This document shows, piece after piece, positions 16,594-25,524 of a stretch of 64,000 bases of DNA. Every line of letters starts with the position of its first letter. The stretch's first letter is position 1. The position numbers and the translations under genes were made by a program. The DNA lies in assembly GCF_900116615.1 (NCBI RefSeq), contig NZ_FPBF01000002.1, positions 248,001 to 312,000 on the forward strand, read 5' to 3'. Origin of the DNA: Algoriphagus locisalis (GTDB taxonomy: Bacteria > Bacteroidota > Bacteroidia > Cytophagales > Cyclobacteriaceae). Under the pieces are notes generated by a model. It did not search any database. It had not been told where the DNA came from and saw nothing but the letters and a program-made list of their open reading frames with translations.

Positions 16594-17292
16594 CTATTTC
16601 TTTCCTTTTGGCCTCAAAGGCCTGCATTCTACATCAGCCACGAAATAATTGGGGTGAGTTTCTAACGTTTGCACCATAGTAGTCGCGACGTCGATGGGTC
16701 TCATCATGTTCTCATTGGCACTAGCACCTTCTATGTCATCAAAGAAATTGGTTTGAATGGAACCCGGAAAAATTGTAGAAACCTTGATCCCGAAATCCCT
16801 CAGTTCCATGTAAAGTGAGTGTGAAATTCCGCGTACTGCATGCTTAGTACCAACGTAGCCTGCAAATTTATTCACACCATTTAAGCCAGCAATAGAAGCC
16901 ACATTCAAAATATGTCCTTCATCTGCAGCTTTCATGCCTGGGATCAAGCGCTTGGTGGTGTAGAAAATCCCATGGACATTCGTATCAAACATTGCCTTCC
17001 AGTCATCTGAGGAGAAAGTTTCCGTATCCCCAGCGACCCCAAATCCAGCGTTGTTTATCAAAATTCTGATATCGCTTCCTAGTTTTCGAGTTGTAGCTTG
17101 AAACGCATGCTCTACAGACTCTTCTTTTGCTACATCACAGTTGAAAAAATGGAAGTTTTCATGCTGAAAGTCCGGAGCATTTCTCCCCCAGCCAGCGACT
17201 ACAGTTCCTTTTTCAATTAACAATTTGACTACTTCCAGTCCTATTCCCTTGCTCACGCCGGTGACTACCGCGATTTGATTATTGAGTTGCAT
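16594..17292 (-). CDS. SDR family oxidoreductase
   Basis: A 232-aa classical SDR: TGVSKGIG at residues 11-18, NNAG at 80-83, Ser133, Tyr146 and Lys150 (YVGTK). The C-terminus carries MRPIDVATTMVQTL as in 3-ketoacyl-type and YdfG-like reductases. Single gene, substrate not evident. Confidence 0.88.
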   Translation of the reverse strand: MQLNNQIAVVTGVSKGIGLEVVKLLIEKGTVVAGWGRNAPDFQHENFHFFNCDVAKEESVEHAFQATTRKLGSDIRILINNAGFGVAGDTETFSSDDWKAMFDTNVHGIFYTTKRLIPGMKAADEGHILNVASIAGLNGVNKFAGYVGTKHAVRGISHSLYMELRDFGIKVSTIFPGSIQTNFFDDIEGASANENMMRPIDVATTMVQTLETHPNYFVADVECRPLRPKGKK

Positions 17293-17689
17293 AGATTGTA
17301 TTTCATGTGTTTTTAATTTGTATGATTATCCGTAATGATGCCAGTTACCTCTTTTTCTTTGCTTATCAGGCTGGAAGACCGATGACGGGTGACCGAAGTA
17401 CCAGCAATACAAGTATTTGCCATACTTTAAGTCGCTTTTCGCCTTTTTTTGGTGCAATTGCGGATATACATATTAATTTGTTTTAAATAGTCACATGGAA
17501 TCGCGCAGCGTTTATATACACGCCAGTATGTGTCGTTATCGACGTGCTCGATTTCAAATGATTTCTAGTACAAAAGTATTTCAGAAAAAATAGTTCTAAC
17601 AAATAAGAGATTTCAACCAACTTACTCCAAAAAGCTTGAGCATAAGCACATTTTTCTAAATTTGAATACTAACAACGCAAACCACGACC
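17293..17689. other. 397-bp gap between divergent genes
   Basis: Holds no coding signal that I can support. It includes a GAAGACCGATGACGGGTGACC stretch that shares ACCGAAGT with 44160-44190 and probably belongs to a dispersed intergenic repeat, plus the promoter at 17636-17664. Confidence 0.5.
17636..17664 (+). promoter_or_regulatory. Predicted promoter of the M20 hydrolase gene
   Basis: TTG at 17636-17638, 18-bp spacer, TAAATTTG at 17657-17664, 25 bp before the ATG. Fits the Bacteroidota consensus. Confidence 0.65.
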
Positions 17690-18991
17690 ATGAAAAAACA
17701 TTTACTCCCTCTAATCCTAGTTCCAATGTTAATGGGTACAGGAACGCTTTTGGCTCAAACTGAGCTCCGACCCGCAATAGACAGTAAGGCAAATTCCATC
17801 GAAGCCAAAGTGATTGAATGGAGAAGGGATATCCACATGTATCCGGAACTGGGAAACCAAGAAACGAGAACAGCTAAGAAAATTGCTGATCATCTTCGTT
17901 CGCTTGGAATTGAAGTCACGGAAAATGTAGCCGTAACTGGAGTTGTTGGAGTCTTGAAAGGCGGAAAGCCTGGCCCGACGGTAGCACTACGAGCAGATAT
18001 GGATGCGCTCCCCGTAACCGAACGTAATGATTTACCCTTCAAATCTGTGAATACCGCAACCTACAATGGACAGGAAACCGGCGTCATGCATGCCTGTGGT
18101 CACGACTCACATGTCGCTATTTTGATGGGTGTGGCAGAAGTACTTGCCAGCATGAAAGATGATTTGCAAGGCAACGTTAAATTCCTATTCCAGCCGGCTG
18201 AAGAGGGCGTTTTTGACGCAGAAATGGCTGGAGCAGAACTGATGGTTAAAGAAGGCGTGATGGACGATGTGGACGCGGTTTTCGGTTTGCATATCAATTC
18301 TCAGACTGAAGTCGGAAAGATTGGCTATCGTTCTGGTCCGATCATGGCAGCAGTGGACAATCTGGAAATCACCGTCAAAGGTGTTCAGGCACATGGAGCT
18401 TATCCTTGGTCCAGCGTAGATCCAATCGTAACAAGTTCCCAGATCATCATGGGACTGCAAACTATTCTTTCCAGAAGTGTAAATGTCACGCAAAACCCAG
18501 CAGTGGTCACCATCGGAGCAATTCACGGCGGGATACGTCACAACATCATTCCGGAAGAAGTCAAATTGATAGGAACAGTTAGGACGTTTGGAGATGAGCA
18601 GCAAACCCTTGTTCATAAGCGGATTAATGAGATTGTATTAAATATTGCTGAAAGCGCAGGAGCAACCGTTGACCTGAAGCTTGAGAAACTATATCCTTCT
18701 ACAGTGAACCACCCTGATTTGACAAAGGAAATGCTTCCATCATTGGAAGCGGCTGCAGGAGCAGAAAACTTGATTTATCTGAACCCTGTGACCGGAGCTG
18801 AGGATTTCAGCTTTTTCCAACGGGAAAAACCGGGGGTATTCATCTTTCTAGGAGGAATGAAAAAAGGCGGTGATCCTCTGACAACACCTTCACATCACAC
18901 CCCTGGATTCTATATTGACGAAGGAGGTTTTGTATTGGGAATGCGAACCTTGAGTTATTTCGTTGTGGATTATATGGAAAAGAATAAGTAG
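17690..18991 (+). CDS. M20 family metallo-amidohydrolase, secreted
   Basis: A 433-aa exported hydrolase: signal peptide (about 1-22, ending LLAQ), then the M20D order RADMDALPV, HACGHDSH, PAEEG, and C-terminal GAEDFSFF, with metal ligands in these motifs. Similar to IAA-amino-acid or N-acyl-amino-acid hydrolases and aminobenzoyl-glutamate hydrolase subunits. Probably removes acyl groups from amino acids in the periplasm. The exact substrate cannot be read. Own promoter and terminator. Confidence 0.92.
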   Translation: MKKHLLPLILVPMLMGTGTLLAQTELRPAIDSKANSIEAKVIEWRRDIHMYPELGNQETRTAKKIADHLRSLGIEVTENVAVTGVVGVLKGGKPGPTVALRADMDALPVTERNDLPFKSVNTATYNGQETGVMHACGHDSHVAILMGVAEVLASMKDDLQGNVKFLFQPAEEGVFDAEMAGAELMVKEGVMDDVDAVFGLHINSQTEVGKIGYRSGPIMAAVDNLEITVKGVQAHGAYPWSSVDPIVTSSQIIMGLQTILSRSVNVTQNPAVVTIGAIHGGIRHNIIPEEVKLIGTVRTFGDEQQTLVHKRINEIVLNIAESAGATVDLKLEKLYPSTVNHPDLTKEMLPSLEAAAGAENLIYLNPVTGAEDFSFFQREKPGVFIFLGGMKKGGDPLTTPSHHTPGFYIDEGGFVLGMRTLSYFVVDYMEKNK

Positions 18992-19002
18992 AGAGTCTTT
19001 AG

Positions 19003-19034
19003 ACATAAGTATCAAGACACATAAGTATCAAGAC
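19003..19034. repeat. Tandem 16-bp direct repeat (2 copies)
   Basis: ACATAAGTATCAAGAC occurs twice back to back, between the stop of the M20 gene and its terminator. Similar low-complexity text (TTGATTCTAGACTCTTGACT) lies at 57567-57586. Confidence 0.8.
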
Positions 19035-19041
19035 ATTAGAA

Positions 19042-19070
19042 AAAACCCGATTCGTCATGGATCGGGTTTT
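19042..19070. terminator. Bidirectional terminator
   Basis: AAAACCCGAT/ATCGGGTTTT arms of 10 bp with a 9-nt loop, between the convergent genes ending at 18991 and 19092. A tract on one side and T tract on the other allow use in both directions. Confidence 0.85.
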
Positions 19071-19091
19071 ATCTTACTACTCAACTTTGAA

Positions 19092-20255
19092 TCAAAAAAG
19101 AGGCGGAATTTTAAATGAGCCCTCGTGGTATTTTTCGAAAATAAATTTCTCCTCAGACAACTTCTTATAGGCGGCTACCTTTCCCGAAGTATCATTAGTA
19201 ATAAATGAGTTTATTAATTCCTTGAAAGAAGTAAGCTTAAGTGCTTGCTGTAGTCCATGACCATCGTTGATCAACAGCAAGGTGCAGTTATCATAATATT
19301 CTGCGAGTACATCGTAAGATTTGGAGTAAATCAATTGATCAAAAGCTCCTCCGATTACAATCATTTTCCCCTCAAATTCCAGTAACCGATCGTAGTTGGT
19401 TCCATAGAAATCAAAGTTGCTACTTTGAAAGGAGCTCCAGAGGGGGCTACTCATTTTTTTCATCACTTCTAAACTCAGATTGCTCTTATTCAGAGAATCT
19501 TGAAATCCTGAGAGTGCAATCGCATGCTCAAACAACCGCACCACTAACGGGATGTTGTTTTGAATATCCTGCACATTGGCTAATCCCGTCAATACATCCT
19601 GAAAAGTCAGAAATTCTTTCAGATTCTCTTTGGATAAGGACTTTGCGCTAAGATTCTCTTTGTCATAATTTGCATAGAAACTAAAATCAACCTGCTGCTC
19701 ATCACTAAAATTCAAATCAGGAAACACTAATACTGAGGAAGGAAAACTCAAATTCTTTTGAATGTCAAAAACCAAGGGGTTGACACTGATCATTCTGCTT
19801 ACATGCTGAGGATATAAGGATAAATAATGCTGCAAAACCATTGCAGCCGAGGAATATCCAAACAAAATCACTTGCCCATCCCCAAGCAATTCCTGCCTAA
19901 TTACTTCTATATCAAGAGCTACTTGATCTTGATCGTAAAGAGTGTAGGCTAAATGATAATCAAGACTCCCAGTCATCATCACACCTCTTTTTAGCTCCTC
20001 ATTATCCTTCCTTCCCTTGATCAAAACAAAATTGCTGGACTTAGGAAAATCCAGCAATTCATAAAAAGGCAAATAAAGGCCATCGAAAGCATCCTCTAAT
20101 AGAAACACAGTTTCCTTTTCTGCGTCAAACTGATTTAAGAACTCAACTTGAATTTCGATTTTTCTTGAATCGGGTAATAGGTGGTTGTATGGAACCAAAA
20201 AAGATTGGGCCTGAAGAGAGGCACTGACAAACACAAAAAATAAAACTAATCTCAC
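19092..20255 (-). CDS. Secreted alpha/beta-hydrolase-like protein
   Basis: A 387-aa protein with an N-terminal signal peptide ending LQAQ. A GYSSA nucleophile elbow (Ser135) follows an ILFGY strand, and NDGHGL near the C-terminus could hold the catalytic His, so it fits an esterase or serine hydrolase of the alpha/beta fold. The middle is unusually rich in Leu, Phe and Asp. No close named family recognised; single gene. Confidence 0.7.
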   Translation of the reverse strand: MRLVLFFVFVSASLQAQSFLVPYNHLLPDSRKIEIQVEFLNQFDAEKETVFLLEDAFDGLYLPFYELLDFPKSSNFVLIKGRKDNEELKRGVMMTGSLDYHLAYTLYDQDQVALDIEVIRQELLGDGQVILFGYSSAAMVLQHYLSLYPQHVSRMISVNPLVFDIQKNLSFPSSVLVFPDLNFSDEQQVDFSFYANYDKENLSAKSLSKENLKEFLTFQDVLTGLANVQDIQNNIPLVVRLFEHAIALSGFQDSLNKSNLSLEVMKKMSSPLWSSFQSSNFDFYGTNYDRLLEFEGKMIVIGGAFDQLIYSKSYDVLAEYYDNCTLLLINDGHGLQQALKLTSFKELINSFITNDTSGKVAAYKKLSEEKFIFEKYHEGSFKIPPLF

Positions 20256-20336
20256 ATCTCAAATTTTATCATTGTGAATAAAACTTCAAGCAGATGGAGA
20301 TTAGTTTTAGCGAAAATTAACCTTAGGCAGGTACAC

Positions 20337-21710
20337 CTATTTTCCTTTATTCTTCTGATGCTTGGTCTTCAGCTGATTTCTGTTGGTCTTAGCTTTGGAG
20401 TTTTTATTGCCGCGCTTTTTCTCTTTTTCTTGAGCTTCTAGGTGTGGATTTGGCTTCTTATGCTCTTTCTTCTCATGAAATGCTCCCTTATAATCAGGAT
20501 TATCTCTTTGCAGTAATCGATCAAGCTCTCGGGCATAAGCTTGTTTTTCCTCAAAAGGAGTTGGGGTAATATCAACTTCAGATGGGATTTCCGCCTCTTC
20601 TACTTTCAGTCGAATGATTTCCTCGATTTTTTCGAAATGATATTCCTCTGCAGGATTCACAAAACTGATTGCTTTTCCTTCGTTGGTAGCACGACCTGTT
20701 CTACCGATTCGGTGCACATAATCCTCATAAATCAGAGGCACATCAAAATTCACCACGTGAGAAACCATGGTCACATCCAAGCCTCTCGAAGCAACATCCG
20801 TTGCCACCAAGATCCGCACATCTCCGCCTTTAAAATCCTCAATAGAATTTATTCTTGTATTCTGTCCTTTATTTGCATGGATCACTCGAACTTCACCATA
20901 ACTTCTATGGCTCAAGAAGGCAAAAACCTCTTCTGCATTTCTTCTTGATCTGGTAAAAATGATTGCTCTATTGATTTCCTCATTTTTAAAGAGGTGAGCA
21001 AGCAAACTCAACTTCGTTTTAATATTTGGCACCAAATACTTCACTTGACCAATAGTCTCTGCCGTGGTAGCCTGAGGAGTAACTTCTACTCTTTCGGGGA
21101 ATTCTAAAAACTCAGCCGCGAATCTGTCAATGCGCTCACCGAAAGTCGCAGAAAAAAGTAGGTTCTGTCTTTTCCTAGGAATGATTTCCAAAATCGATCG
21201 GATTTGGGGCATAAAGCCCATGTCCATCATTTTGTCAGCTTCGTCCAAAACCATGGTTTTGATTTCCTTGGTCAGGATTTTCCCTTTTCTATAGATATCC
21301 AAGAATCTTCCAGGAGTAGAAACGATGATATCAACACCTTTTTCGATTGTTTCAATCTGAGTTTTTGGCCCCAAACCTCCATAAAGCGCAACCATTCTCA
21401 AGTCAGTATTTGCGGACATTTGAACCACCACTTCTTCGATCTGCATGACCAACTCACGCGTTGGAGCCAAAATCACCGCTCTGGCATGATCGCCTTGTGC
21501 ATATTTTACCTTCATGAGAACCGGCAACACGTAGGCAGCTGTCTTTCCCGTCCCTGTTTGAGCAATTCCCAAAACATCATGTCCTGCAAGAGCCAGAGGA
21601 ATTGCTTTTTCCTGAATAGGTGTAGGATGAACATAGCCGGCATCCGCCACGGCATTTAATAGCTGTCGATTTAGCTTAAATGCTTCAAATGTTGAGGCCT
21701 CATTGCTCAT
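20337..21710 (-). CDS. DEAD/DEAH-box ATP-dependent RNA helicase
   Basis: A 457-aa helicase: Q motif TPIQ (about 30-33), motif I AQTGTGKT (50-57), DEAD (156-159), SAT (187-189) and HRIGRTGR (about 334-341). The last 50 residues are very basic (GNKNSKAKTNRNQ), typical of RhlE-like enzymes that unwind RNA in ribosome assembly or decay. Divergent from the dihydroorotase gene, 47 bp between the two starts. Confidence 0.95.
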   Translation of the reverse strand: MSNEASTFEAFKLNRQLLNAVADAGYVHPTPIQEKAIPLALAGHDVLGIAQTGTGKTAAYVLPVLMKVKYAQGDHARAVILAPTRELVMQIEEVVVQMSANTDLRMVALYGGLGPKTQIETIEKGVDIIVSTPGRFLDIYRKGKILTKEIKTMVLDEADKMMDMGFMPQIRSILEIIPRKRQNLLFSATFGERIDRFAAEFLEFPERVEVTPQATTAETIGQVKYLVPNIKTKLSLLAHLFKNEEINRAIIFTRSRRNAEEVFAFLSHRSYGEVRVIHANKGQNTRINSIEDFKGGDVRILVATDVASRGLDVTMVSHVVNFDVPLIYEDYVHRIGRTGRATNEGKAISFVNPAEEYHFEKIEEIIRLKVEEAEIPSEVDITPTPFEEKQAYARELDRLLQRDNPDYKGAFHEKKEHKKPNPHLEAQEKEKKRGNKNSKAKTNRNQLKTKHQKNKGK

Positions 21711-21757
21711 GATTCGTTAATTTTGGTTGAAATAGTAAAATCCAAAAAGGAGTAAAG

Positions 21758-23101
21758 ATGAAAAGTATTCTGATCACCGGTGCAAATATAGTCAATGAAG
21801 GCCGGATAAGTCCGGGCGATGTGTTAGTAGAAAATGGAAGAATCTCAAAACTGGGGAATGACCTTAGTGCTGAGCAAGCTGACATTCATATTGATGCTAC
21901 CGGAAAACATCTTTTCCCGGGTCTAATCGACGATCAGGTTCACTTCAGAGAGCCGGGGCTTATCCACAAAGCTGAGATCTATACCGAAGCAAAAGCCGGA
22001 GTAGCGGGTGGAACCACCTCTTACATGGAGATGCCAAATACTATCCCACAAGCCACTACAGTAGAATTGCTGGAACAGAAATATTCCAGAGCTGCAGAAG
22101 TTTCCTTGGCGAACTACTCCTTTTTTATGGGTGCAACGAATAATAATCTGGATGAAATCATGAAAGTTGATTTTGAAAAGGTATGTGGATTAAAAATTTT
22201 CCAAGGCTCCTCCACAGGAAATATGGTGGTGGATAATATTGAGTCTTTGGAGGGGATTTTCAAAGAATGCAAAGCTATCATCGCTATTCATTCTGAAAAT
22301 GACAGCATTATCAAAGCTAATTTCGATGAATACAAAGCTAAATATGGTGATGATATCCCAGTGAAATTTCACCCAAAAATCAGGTCAGAAGAAGCTTGCT
22401 ACGATGCCTCAAGCAGAGCCGTAGCCATGGCAAAAAAGCACGGAACACGCCTTCATATTCTACATATCAGCACAGCAAAGGAACTGGAGCTTTTCACGAA
22501 TACAATTCCTTTGGAAAAGAAAAAAATAACATCTGAAGCCTGCATTCACCACATGTGGTTTGCCGAAGAAGATTACGATACCAAAGGAAATCTGATCAAA
22601 TGGAATCCGGCCGTGAAAACAGCCAAAGACCGCGAAGCAATTTTCAACGCAATGCTTGACGGCACCATTGATGTGGTGGCAACCGATCACGCTCCGCATA
22701 CGCTAGAAGAAAAAGGGCAGGTTTACACAAAAGCTCCTTCCGGTGGACCGTTAAATCAGCATAGTTTGGTTGCTATGCTAGACTTCTACCATCAGGGAAA
22801 AATCAGTTTGGAGAAGATCGCTCTGAAAATGTCTCATAATGTAGCCACCCTATTTAATATTAAGGAAAGAGGATTTATCAGGGAAGGATATTTTGCTGAT
22901 TTGGTACTGGTGGACTTAACTAATCCATGGAAAGTGGAGAAAGAAAATATTTTATCTAAGTGTGGCTGGTCTCCTTTCGAAGGCCATACTTTTCAGTCAA
23001 AAGTCACACATACAGTCGTTTCTGGACATTTAGCGTACGAAAACGGTACATTTAACGAAGAGAAAAAAGGCGAGCGCCTGAAATTTTCAGGAAATTATTA
23101 A
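21758..23101 (+). CDS. pyrC: Dihydroorotase
   Basis: A 447-aa amidohydrolase that closes carbamoyl-aspartate to dihydroorotate in pyrimidine synthesis. Marks: GLIDDQVHFREPG at 55-67, lysine expected to be carboxylated in GLKIFQG (Lys146), AIHSE (His178), LHILHIST (about 232-239) and ATDHAPHT (Asp310). The first metal His of the usual HxH is Gln here (QVH, Gln60); I believe this form also occurs in other Bacteroidota. Allantoinase or dihydropyrimidinase is less likely given DQVHFREPG and GATNNN. Single gene. Confidence 0.88.
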   Translation: MKSILITGANIVNEGRISPGDVLVENGRISKLGNDLSAEQADIHIDATGKHLFPGLIDDQVHFREPGLIHKAEIYTEAKAGVAGGTTSYMEMPNTIPQATTVELLEQKYSRAAEVSLANYSFFMGATNNNLDEIMKVDFEKVCGLKIFQGSSTGNMVVDNIESLEGIFKECKAIIAIHSENDSIIKANFDEYKAKYGDDIPVKFHPKIRSEEACYDASSRAVAMAKKHGTRLHILHISTAKELELFTNTIPLEKKKITSEACIHHMWFAEEDYDTKGNLIKWNPAVKTAKDREAIFNAMLDGTIDVVATDHAPHTLEEKGQVYTKAPSGGPLNQHSLVAMLDFYHQGKISLEKIALKMSHNVATLFNIKERGFIREGYFADLVLVDLTNPWKVEKENILSKCGWSPFEGHTFQSKVTHTVVSGHLAYENGTFNEEKKGERLKFSGNY

Positions 23102-23109
23102 TGATCCTA

Positions 23110-23140
23110 TTGCGCTAATTCATCTTAATTATTACTTTTG
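23110..23140 (+). promoter_or_regulatory. Predicted promoter of tRNA-His
   Basis: TTG at 23110-23112, 20-bp spacer and TACTTTTG at 23133-23140, about 38 bp before the tRNA. Confidence 0.65.
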
Positions 23141-23178
23141 CAGACCATTTGGAAGAAACCAGTCCAGATTATTAAATG

Positions 23179-23252
23179 GTGATTGTAGCTCAGCTGGTTA
23201 GAGCGCTGGTTTGTGGATCCAGAGGTCGCCGGTTCGAACCCGGTCTTTCACC
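23179..23252 (+). tRNA. tRNA-His (GTG)
   Basis: Cloverleaf: acceptor GTGATTG/CTTTCAC (two T-T mismatches), D arm GCTC/GAGC, anticodon arm CTGGT-TTGTGGA-TCCAG with anticodon GTG, T arm with GGTTCGAAC. A G precedes position 1 (23178) and pairs with C73, the hallmark of tRNA-His. No CCA encoded. Confidence 0.95.
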
Positions 23253-23257
23253 CAAAG

Positions 23258-23283
23258 AAGCCCCTCCTTGCGAGGGGCTTTCT
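23258..23283 (+). terminator. Terminator of tRNA-His
   Basis: Perfect 9-bp stem AAGCCCCTC/GAGGGGCTT with a 5-nt loop 5 bp after the tRNA, with a short T tract. Confidence 0.8.
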
Positions 23284-23407
23284 TGTTATAAAGAGAACCT
23301 ATTGGCACAGCATTTGATAAATCCTGCCAGAACTAAACCAACTTCAGATGTTTACTTTGTTCAAAACTTCGCCAAAATTTCCTCAGGTAAAGCCTATCAA
23401 TATTAGA

Positions 23408-23488
23408 ATGGCAAAAAGCTATATGATGAAATTTGAAGAATCGCTAAGAAATTTCGAAGAAATGCAAAAAGAAGCGATTCATTCTTGA
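23408..23488 (+). CDS. Possible 26-aa small protein
   Basis: ATG at 23408 opens a 26-codon frame (MAKSYMMKFEESLRNFEEM...) that would form one charged amphipathic helix. A perfect terminator hairpin with a GAAA loop follows 18 bp after the stop (23507-23535), so this otherwise empty stretch may be transcribed. No family recognised. It may equally be the end of a decayed gene. Confidence 0.3.
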   Translation: MAKSYMMKFEESLRNFEEMQKEAIHS

Positions 23489-23506
23489 TTATTTAAACAA
23501 AAACAG

Positions 23507-23536
23507 AAGGTTATGGAAACATAACCTTTATTTTTT
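23507..23536 (+). terminator. Rho-independent terminator
   Basis: AAGGTTATG-GAAA-CATAACCTT followed by TATTTTTT. It is separate from the tRNA-His terminator and implies a second transcript ending here. Confidence 0.85.
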
Positions 23537-23597
23537 ACCAATTCATTTTTCTTGTCGGTGCAAAACTCTATTTTTAACCACATAGAATTTTTCCCGC

Positions 23598-25514
23598 ATG
23601 AGTTATATCCATTTCGATAAAACACAACTTATTAACCTGAACTATTCCCTCGAAAGAGAGATCATCAGGTCCAACCGTTCTGGCGCTTATACCAGCACTT
23701 CGATCATCTGCTGCAATACGCGCAAATATCACGGATTGCTAGTAGTACCTCAGCCAAAAATCGACTCTCAAAGTCATGTAATGCTCTCGACCGTCCACGA
23801 AACGGTAATCCAGCACGGCGCAAGTTTTAACTTGGGTATCAGCAAATTCCCAGGGAATTATTCTCCTCGAGGCCATAAATACTTGGAAGATTTTGATTCT
23901 GAACCTATTCCTAAATTAACCTACCGTGTAGGAGGAGTGCTTTTGGAAAAAGAGCTGATTCTAGATACAAATAGAGATCGATTAATGATTCGCTATACGT
24001 TATTGGATGCGCATTCTCCTACCAAAATACGCATTCAGCCATTTTTGGCCTTTAGAGGATATCACGACCTATGTAAGGCAAACACTTATATCAACAAGAA
24101 GTATAAAAAAGCTCCAAATGGAGCAGTTTTCCATCTTTACGATAAGTACGACCCACTTTATTTGCAGGTGTCAAAGAAGGTCGAGTTTGTGCCAGCGCCT
24201 GATTGGTATTACAATGTGGAATACATCTTAGAGCGCGAGCGAGGCTATGACTATCAGGAAGATTTATATGTACCTGGATATTTCGAGTTTGATATTGAAA
24301 AGGGTGAGTCTGTCATATTTTCCGCAGGACTGACAGAAGCAGATCCAAAAACACGTCAAAATGCCTTCGAGAAAGAAATCGCACGAAGAATCCCACGAAG
24401 CAACTTTATAAATTGCCTAAAGAATTCAGCGGGTCAGTTTTTGAGACAGCGTGACGGAGACACAAGAGTCATTGCCGGATATCCATGGTTTGGCTGGTGG
24501 GGAAGAGATACTTTCGTAGCAGCTCCAGGCCTTACGCTTACCATTGGTGATTCAAAAACTTTTCTAGATATCATGGACACCATGTCCCGAGATCTTAAAG
24601 GAGCCATTTTTCCTAATGTAGGAAGCGGTGTCACCACAAATATGAATTCTATTGATGCGCCACTTTGGTACTTCTGGGCATTACAGCAATACATTATATA
24701 CACCTCAGATAGTAAGACTATTAAGGATCGCTATTTAGGCAAAATGAAAGGGATTATTGATGGATACCTGAATGGTACAGACTTCAATATCCACGTTTTG
24801 GAAAATGGTTTAGTATATGGTGGCGAAGAGGGAAAAGCACTCACTTGGATGGATGCAGTAACACCAGATGGCCCCGTGACACCTAGAATGGGATGTCCTG
24901 TAGAAATTCAGGCACTTTGGTATAATGCGCTATGCTTCTATCATGAATTGACTGGCGATGAAGAAGTCGCGAGTCACGCGGTAAAAATCAGCGAAACTTT
25001 TGAAAAGGAATTTTGGTCAGAAGAACATGGACACTTAGCTGACTGTATCAACGGGGAAGAAAAAGACTGGTCGATTCGTCCAAATATGATTTTCGCCACC
25101 TCTCTGCCTTATGTGATGCTTAGTGATGATAAATGTGACGCAGTACTCGAAACAGCAAAAGCTAAACTTCTCACCACAAGAGGAATGCGATCACTTTCTC
25201 CTGATGATCCAGCCTATAAAGGTTACTACTTTGGCGATCAGATCAGTAGAGATGAAGCTTATCACAATGGTACCGTTTGGGTTTGGCCCTTAGGTCATTT
25301 TGTGGAAGGATATATTCGACTACATGGTAAATCTGGTGCCAATTTTATAAATAAAATCGTAAAAGGTTTTGACGGGGTGATGACTCAATATGGAGTAGGT
25401 GCAGTAGCAGAGATATACGATGGAGATCCGCCGCATCGTCCGAAAGGAGCGATTTCGCAGGCTTGGAGCGTATCAGAATTGCTTAGAATGATGGATTTGG
25501 TCAAAAAGATATAA
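23598..25514 (+). CDS. Amylo-alpha-1,6-glucosidase / glycogen debranching enzyme
   Basis: A 638-aa enzyme. The N-terminal glycogen-debranching domain is seen in SNRSGAYTSTSIICCNTRKYHGLLV-like sequence (residues about 25-50), and the C-terminal (alpha/alpha)6 barrel in GYPWFGWWGRDTF (about 295-307), ALWYNALCFYHELTG and WPLGHFVEGY. Cleaves alpha-1,6 branches of glycogen in the cytoplasm. First gene of a three-gene operon: the next start follows after 10 bp. Confidence 0.93.
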   Translation: MSYIHFDKTQLINLNYSLEREIIRSNRSGAYTSTSIICCNTRKYHGLLVVPQPKIDSQSHVMLSTVHETVIQHGASFNLGISKFPGNYSPRGHKYLEDFDSEPIPKLTYRVGGVLLEKELILDTNRDRLMIRYTLLDAHSPTKIRIQPFLAFRGYHDLCKANTYINKKYKKAPNGAVFHLYDKYDPLYLQVSKKVEFVPAPDWYYNVEYILERERGYDYQEDLYVPGYFEFDIEKGESVIFSAGLTEADPKTRQNAFEKEIARRIPRSNFINCLKNSAGQFLRQRDGDTRVIAGYPWFGWWGRDTFVAAPGLTLTIGDSKTFLDIMDTMSRDLKGAIFPNVGSGVTTNMNSIDAPLWYFWALQQYIIYTSDSKTIKDRYLGKMKGIIDGYLNGTDFNIHVLENGLVYGGEEGKALTWMDAVTPDGPVTPRMGCPVEIQALWYNALCFYHELTGDEEVASHAVKISETFEKEFWSEEHGHLADCINGEEKDWSIRPNMIFATSLPYVMLSDDKCDAVLETAKAKLLTTRGMRSLSPDDPAYKGYYFGDQISRDEAYHNGTVWVWPLGHFVEGYIRLHGKSGANFINKIVKGFDGVMTQYGVGAVAEIYDGDPPHRPKGAISQAWSVSELLRMMDLVKKI

Positions 25515-25524
25515 AAGACTTTTT

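Noticed and set aside
19003..19034. CRISPR-like repeat
   Set aside because: Only two adjacent copies of 16 bp and no spacer.
23176..23406. 76-codon open frame over tRNA-His
   Set aside because: It is the reading of the tRNA and its terminator; no independent coding signal.
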